Shown here: one piece after another, positions 58,807-64,000 of the stretch | How the letters are laid out: the number at the start of each line of letters is the position of its first letter | How positions within the stretch are numbered: the first letter of the stretch is position 1 | From: Limanda limanda | Taxonomy: Eukaryota; Chordata; Actinopteri; Pleuronectiformes; Pleuronectidae | Reading direction: 5' to 3' | Assembly: GCF_963576545.1 (NCBI RefSeq) | Contig: NC_083655.1 | Span: 14,710,940 to 14,774,939, forward strand | Length of the DNA: 64,000 bases | The notes under the pieces: generated by a model | What the model was told of the DNA's origin: nothing | Database searches by the model: none | Seen by the model: the letters and a program-made list of their open reading frames with translations, nothing else | Position numbers and translations under genes: made by a program

Positions 58807-58902
58807 CCCTTCCACTAAGTTTCATTGAATTTCGCTCGACAATTTTTGTACAATTCTGCTGACAAAGAACTAAACAAGTTAACAGACAGGGATGAAAACA
58901 TG
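58807..58902 (+). repeat. GTAGTTTTTG-tail repeat, copy b
   Basis: It contains CACTAAGTTTCATTGAATTT, TTCTGCTGACAAAGAACTAA and ACAGACAGGGATGAAAACAT, the tail of the same repeat. It lies about 105 bp after copy a in the same orientation, which suggests one element with an internal insertion or two successive insertions. Confidence 0.6.
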
Positions 58903-59691
58903 CCTTTGTTGAGTGGGGAAATAAGATATCCTAAACACAACAATGTCCAAATCAAAGTCTTAAACTACTTCTGACATCCATGAGACCCTAAGGTGTCCAC
59001 AGTTGAGAACCTTCATGTGCTTCTGCAGTATCAGATTCTCCTTCTGATAATCAACATTTATTAAAAGTCAGAAGGCGATCTCTTCCTTCCCACCTGCCGA
59101 GCCTTGCGTAGCTTTTCAGCACTCAGGACCTGTGTCCTCTCCAGGCCGACTCGTGCATGACTCCTGCTGAGCTTTGCCTCGTAACTCACAGTTTATTTCA
59201 AAGGTTCAGTCCTGGACAAGCCCAAAGAGTCGGCATGCTAAATCGATGCTTATACATTCGGTCACACTGAGGCCAGCATGCAATACGCAGGCTGTGGTGT
59301 CTGCATTCGATTTCCTTCTAAGGTTGCTTTATTGAGCATAAAGTAATAATGGGTTTATGGTTATTGCCCCTCATGTGAGACGGGATGAGTTGTGTTTGTC
59401 AGTGACACTGGAGCCTAATGGGTTTATGCTGAGCTGTGCTCTTTGAATTGCTCCAAACCACATCCAAGGGGAACGGGTTTTCCCTTTCTGCTGGGGTCTC
59501 AGGGGGACCACATGTTTTTCTTTTTCATTCCACCAAAATGGAAATGAGAAGTGCACCATGAATTTAATTCCTTCTCTGTATAATGATCCCAAGATGCAGC
59601 AAAAAGCACAGGTCCACGACACCCTCACTGTCATGAATGATCGGCAAATATAAAAAAGGCTTTCATGTCCAAACAAACAATATAATTAGTC
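58903..59691. other. Gene-free stretch
   Basis: No recognised gene or repeat. One minus-strand frame of 101 codons (59371-59676) has no domain. Confidence 0.5.
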
Positions 59692-59885
59692 AATATGGGT
59701 GGTTCCCGGCTCGAATCCCAGTTCAGCCGGGTTAGGTGTTTATATTTATGTATTTAGTTTGCATGTTCGCCCTGTGTTTGCCTGTGTTTTCTCCTGGTAC
59801 TCGGGCTTTGCCCCACAGTCCAAAGACAAGCAGATCTGGGTTAGGTTGATTGAAACCTCTAAACTGATTGTAGGTGTGAACAGAG
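59692..59885 (+). mobile_element. tRNA-derived SINE, plus strand
   Basis: A B-box-like GGCTCGAATCCCAG at about 59708-59721 is followed by TTCAGCCGGGTTAGG, GTTTGCATGTTCGCCCTGTG, TTTTCTCCTGGTACTCGG, CCACAGTCCAAAGACAAGCA and TTGTAGGTGTGAA. This is the order of a classic fish tRNA-SINE body. The A-box region is cut off, so it is 5' truncated. It is a different family from the SINE at 8411 and 51930. Confidence 0.8.
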
Positions 59886-62580
59886 CTGCTCCCTCCCTGT
59901 CTGTCCTGCTTACTGAGCATCAGCACAGCACTGCATGCTGGGATCTCAGCTGCCACAGACGCACCTGGGGCCTGGAACACTGGTCCTGCTGTGATGACTC
60001 TTTTTCCTAGTGGTATATTAAAATACAACAGCTGATGAAGACTGGGGCTATTTTCCCAAGGCCGCTTTCAAAACAGCAATAATCACAGCAATGCCAGAAT
60101 TATTGTAGATTAAATGTTGGTTGTGTGGTTCCCTTCAAAGTGAGGTGCAGTAGCTGTAGATGTATGTAAAAAACTGAAACCTGCAAAGCTGATCAAGTCT
60201 GTGCTGTATAAAATTACCAATGAACTGAGAGGCTGCAGGGTCATAAAAGTTAAAGCCAAAAATAGTGGGCAGAGAGAAGTGGAAAGTAAAATGTATGTGT
60301 AAGTAAAATGCTGTAATTAGGAATAATCTGATCTTCTTGAGATGATGGCTGTGTGTTGGTGGCCTTTCGCTGTTGAAGGCGATCACAGTCATCAGTCTGT
60401 CATCATGAATAATCACAGTGATGCTGATTCCTCCTCCACACATCCTGCTCCTCCAGCATCATCATATCAAACGTGTTCAGGACCAACTCTTGGGGCGGTG
60501 AGGCGTTGGATCAGATTAGTTTCAGGTTCGGCCCAGCCCCAGAATTTGTTCCCTAGCTTTTAACCCATCAATATCAGAAGAGATCTGCTCTTTTAGAGAT
60601 CCGGAAAGAGACAGATCCACTCGGCTTCGCCTCACAGAGAAGATGACTCGCTCCAGCCCCTCCGATACTTTCCACCGTCTCTCAGCAGGAAAGTGACACT
60701 GCAGCAGTCAGCCGGTGACATAAGTCGTTAGGATGGACACATGCTGATAAGAGCTGTCTGACTAAAGTTGGGAAGTGGAAAGCCCTCCTGACAAAACAGT
60801 GGGTAAAGTGGAATTAATTTTGTTCCGAGTCCATGTGTCACTTTCCCTGCATCCTGACAGCAGGGGTGGGGGCTCCGCTGGCTTACCCATGGGATCCAGA
60901 GACTCTGATTGTTTCTGTGATGGCCTCAAATGTCCTCGTTTTTGTTTTTTTCTTGCCTTTGCTGTGCTTTTCCTCAGAAAGGAGTGGAAGCAGTCAAAGG
61001 TCAGTCCTGTGGAAAACAGGGCTAACAGTTTCACTTTCACCAGCAAGGGACTTTGGAGGATTCTGTAGCCGAGTCATGTCTTTGGGGGATTCTAGGGCAA
61101 TGAGATTGCTACTAAAGCCATTTAGAGCTTTATCAACACTAGCCAATCACTGTGGCCCGATGTGGAGCGCTGAGGACAATCCATCACAGAGAAGAGAGCA
61201 GGGCCAGGACGCCTCTGTCACAAGATAATGCCTTGTGAGGAGAAAAAGGAGGGGGTGGCGTCTCCAGAGGACGGAGAATGTCCTCCACTGTCCTTAAAGG
61301 ACCCGTCGTCCTTTACTGTAGGCATGTCTTGTATGGTGCAGCCGACAGAGGCATAAAGAAATAACCATAACAAACACCAACAACTCCAACAAGGCCTGAG
61401 CACCAAGAGCCAGAGAGCTGTGTCCACCATCACCATCCAGGATGAACCAAATCACAACACTCAAGTCAAAAAAGTCGTCATTTTGGATGTGTGTGCACAC
61501 AGACCTATTTTTTTTAGCAATTGCAAACATCGTAACAAGTTGAAGAACAACCCGGACAACAAAAAATAAACCAGGAATTGGGACGTGAGTTTCCACACTC
61601 TGCCACTATCAGAAAGAGTTGAGTCTTGATCAGAATAAATCTACCTCAGAGATCAGAGCAATGATATTTCAGCAGAAAAGGAGAATCTGCAGCAGCCAAT
61701 CTGAGTACAGGGGATGTTTTGTCTGGGTCCAACACGGTTACATCAGGTCTATCACATTACCCAACAGCCAGGGTACACTTTTCATTATTGGCAATAACAT
61801 CTGCCCCCTATCGTACGGTAAAAGATAAAAAAAACTAAACAAATCCAAGCCCCCCTCAATAAAGGTGTCTATCAGATATCTGTTCTCTCTGATGGGTGCG
61901 CAAAGAAACCACAAAATGTAATCTTCAGCTCCGAGGCCTCTGACACCAGAGAGGGAGATAACATTGTCTCCGCTGAAGAATACAAAGATCAGTCCTCCTG
62001 ATGGGAGCAGATATCAGAATAAACACTGTGACCAGACACGAACGCATGATGACAAACAGCATCGAACCTCCACATTGCCACGATTTGAATAGAAAGGTAA
62101 CAGTGAATATGACTTCTCTCTCTCAACAGCAGCATTTTATTATTGCTATTGTTAGTTTGTCAGGATAAAATGTACATAACTTAAAAGTCCAAACTAAGGT
62201 CTGTTTGTTTATGTGAAATCTCTATGAATAACAACACAACCATTAACATATATTGGGTTTAGTTTAGTTGTATTTAAATATGTATATATATATACTTTAT
62301 GAGCTATTGGTATACAGTTAGCATTTTGATTAGTAGATTACTTATATAAGATTAGCAGTACATTCTACAGCTGTTTTTTAACCTTCTTATTTCCCATAAG
62401 ACTAAGTCTCTATATGTACATCAACCTCCAGCTAATATTGTGTTTTTTAGGCTGATTTGGATAAAATAATGACAGTATGTTTTCCTCAAAACTCTGTGTC
62501 CAGATCTCAGCTGTGTACTGGGTATTTGTTATTTTATTTTCCTTTTTAATGAGAATATGTTTTGGGAAGTGTTTTGTTAG
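59886..62580. other. Gene-free stretch with an AT-rich tail
   Basis: No supported gene. The 131-codon frame at 60833-61228 overlaps two other frames of similar length and has no domain. A short (TA)n run lies at 62281-62296. Confidence 0.5.
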
Positions 62581-62810
62581 CTCTATTCGACTGCCGGATT
62601 TCAGCCGGGTCACCACCCACTGTAAAAGAATAAACTGAAAACTGCCTTGCACTTCCGTTCCTGAGAAGGACACCACGCGACACGATGCTGTGAGAACCAC
62701 CACAGTCGTCGTGTTATTTTCCTGACACTGATTGACGTCTGTGTAACGCGGCGCTGGCATTGCTTACTGCCGCCAGAGAAAACTTGTAGATTCACGTGAC
62801 CACGCTGTCA
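62581..62810 (-). promoter_or_regulatory. CpG-rich patch with ETS- and E-box-like motifs (candidate promoter)
   Basis: About fifteen CpGs occur in 220 bp, well above the surrounding DNA. On the minus strand there is a GGAACGGAAGTG ETS-like motif (complement of about 62650-62661) and a CACGTG E-box at about 62795-62800. A minus-strand frame of 116 codons (62410-62760) starts with an ATG inside the patch but shows no known domain. A transposon origin of the patch is not excluded. This is an inference from composition only. Confidence 0.25.
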
Positions 62811-64000
62811 CATTTGGACTCAGATCTCACCAACTTTTGTTCTCGTTTCACTTGTCCTGAGGATTTCTATTTCTTCCTCTCGTTAGGTGACTGACCTGAG
62901 CTCCACTCTGTAATTTCCCGAAGCCCCGGGGAACTCGGTCTCTCTCATGTTTCACCACCAGACTGGAGGCGCTCCACTGACAATTGCAGAGTGAGGAGTT
63001 CATGCACTCGCAACAAATATCACTGCTGCCTCCTTTGGCCTTTTGCTCAGCCCTTAAATGACTTCTCTAGCTTAGAAAAATGAAATGAAAAGCAGTGTGT
63101 CTTGCTTGACAATGAAAGCTGTGCAGGGTGTCTGTGCACCTGACTCGTCCTGAAAGACCCTCTACCTCAGCTGACCCTCGCAGCGCTATGGGAGGGAAAA
63201 GTCATTTAGCGGCGCTCCACAAGATGACTCATTCCTCCTCTGCCAGAGCCAGATGAGAAGGGAACTTCCCTTCTTCCCTTCTTCAGTGACTCCTGTCTCT
63301 CCGCTCCTCTCTCAGTGTTGATGTTCCCACAGCATGATGGGCGCCCGTGTGATATTTGTGTCCTGCTTCTCTTTCCACCTCCTGGCACACTGTCAGACAC
63401 GTTTAAATCAAAAAAGAGAGTTAGATGGGTATAAAATTACGCAACAGCCGGAGGGAGAAAATGATGAAGGGAAGGGGAGGTGGGGGTTGTAATCTAGAGG
63501 GATATTGCATTTCCACCACTGTATGGCTGCAGGGGGATTTTTATCACTGGACGAGTGTTACGAAGCTGCTTCCAAGCACCTGTGTCACATTGGAGAGTGA
63601 CGCTCAGTTGTTGTCTCCATCAGAGCTGAGGTACAGACATTACAGTTATATGCTCCATGTCCTTGGCCGGCACTGCACCTATACACACATCTGCATATGC
63701 CTCCTGCTCAGAGACAGCCAAGGATTAGACACCTATACCGTCTGCAAATTCTATTTATCCATCTCAAGTCACTCTGTGAAAACACGCAGTGGATTCAGCT
63801 CACACACAGGCCACATTAACAGAGACGAGGTGGGATGGTTAAATCGTTTGCTCACAAGACAGATATGAGTCCCTCCCAGAGTTCTGGCAGCGCATCTTTG
63901 GATGTTTGCAGCCTCTGTGAAACACTGGTATACCCGTGCTCCTGGAGGCTTCTGGTTTCTTGGAAAATGTGGGGAAGACCAGAGCTAAGAGGCAAAACAG
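62811..64000. other. Gene-free stretch to the window end
   Basis: A 147-codon plus-strand frame at 63425-63868 is the longest here. It begins with a Gly-rich stretch from a purine run and has no domain or signal I can recognise. It is not called as a gene. Confidence 0.4.

Noticed and set aside
59700..59730. Possible tRNA gene on the plus strand
   Set aside because: Only a B-box-like GGCTCGAATCCCAG is present, followed by a classic SINE body; the 5' half is missing.
1..64000. CRISPR arrays, prokaryotic operons or phage-like systems
   Set aside because: No regular spaced direct repeats, no ribosome-binding sites ahead of packed genes and no prokaryotic protein families; the window is vertebrate nuclear DNA.

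Overview
This is nuclear DNA from a ray-finned fish, most likely a percomorph-type teleost. The evidence is a finTRIM-type TRIM gene remnant, tRNA-derived SINEs and miniature DNA transposons of fish type, a hAT transposase fragment with a BED-type zinc finger, and very many (TG/CA)n microsatellites. There is no operon-like gene packing, no rRNA and no intact tRNA gene. Most open frames are short, use non-ATG starts, or lie across repeats. I do not support any complete, functional protein-coding gene in the window. It reads as intergenic (or very large intronic) DNA with a broken immune-type gene in the left third.

Layout. 0-15.5 kb: gene-free DNA with a TIR element (about 0.68-1.01 kb), a 20-bp tandem duplication (2.35 kb), ancient repeat fragments (3.5-3.8 and 6.9-7.1 kb), a TTAA-bounded MITE (8.0-8.33 kb), a minus-strand tRNA-SINE (8.4-8.6 kb), two large dinucleotide arrays (11.7 and 12.05 kb) and a DNA-transposon-like repeat (13.6-14.2 kb). 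15.55-19.67 kb: a finTRIM-like pseudogene. It keeps the second half of the RING, two B-boxes, the coiled coil, a SPRY end and a 3' UTR with two poly(A) signals. It has lost the RING start, carries a frameshift, and is split by a 2.2-kb block of nested transposons that includes a well-bounded PIF/Harbinger-type element of about 880 bp. 19.7-42.6 kb: gene-free DNA with microsatellites and scattered transposon fragments (25.9, 33.5, 35.8, 37.4, 38.4 and 40.3 kb). 42.6-45.0 kb: two copies of one TIR element and a second copy of the TTAA MITE. 47.5-50.8 kb: a noncoding segment of about 125 bp present twice, 3.1 kb apart in direct orientation, with three long (TG)n arrays between the copies. 51.9-64 kb: a second minus-strand SINE, a repeat tail containing a perfect 24-bp-arm palindrome (52.8 kb), a degenerate hAT/BED transposase end (55.0-55.2 kb), further repeat fragments (57.7 and 58.6-58.9 kb), a plus-strand SINE (59.7 kb) and a CpG- and ETS/E-box-containing patch at 62.6-62.8 kb.

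No genes here can be shown to work together. The strongest observations are structural: the stepwise destruction of the finTRIM copy, the duplicated noncoding core at 47.5/50.7 kb, and the template-switch-like palindrome. Repeat family names are from recognition only, without a database search. I found no convincing undescribed biological system; the duplicated noncoding element is the best candidate for something unexplained.
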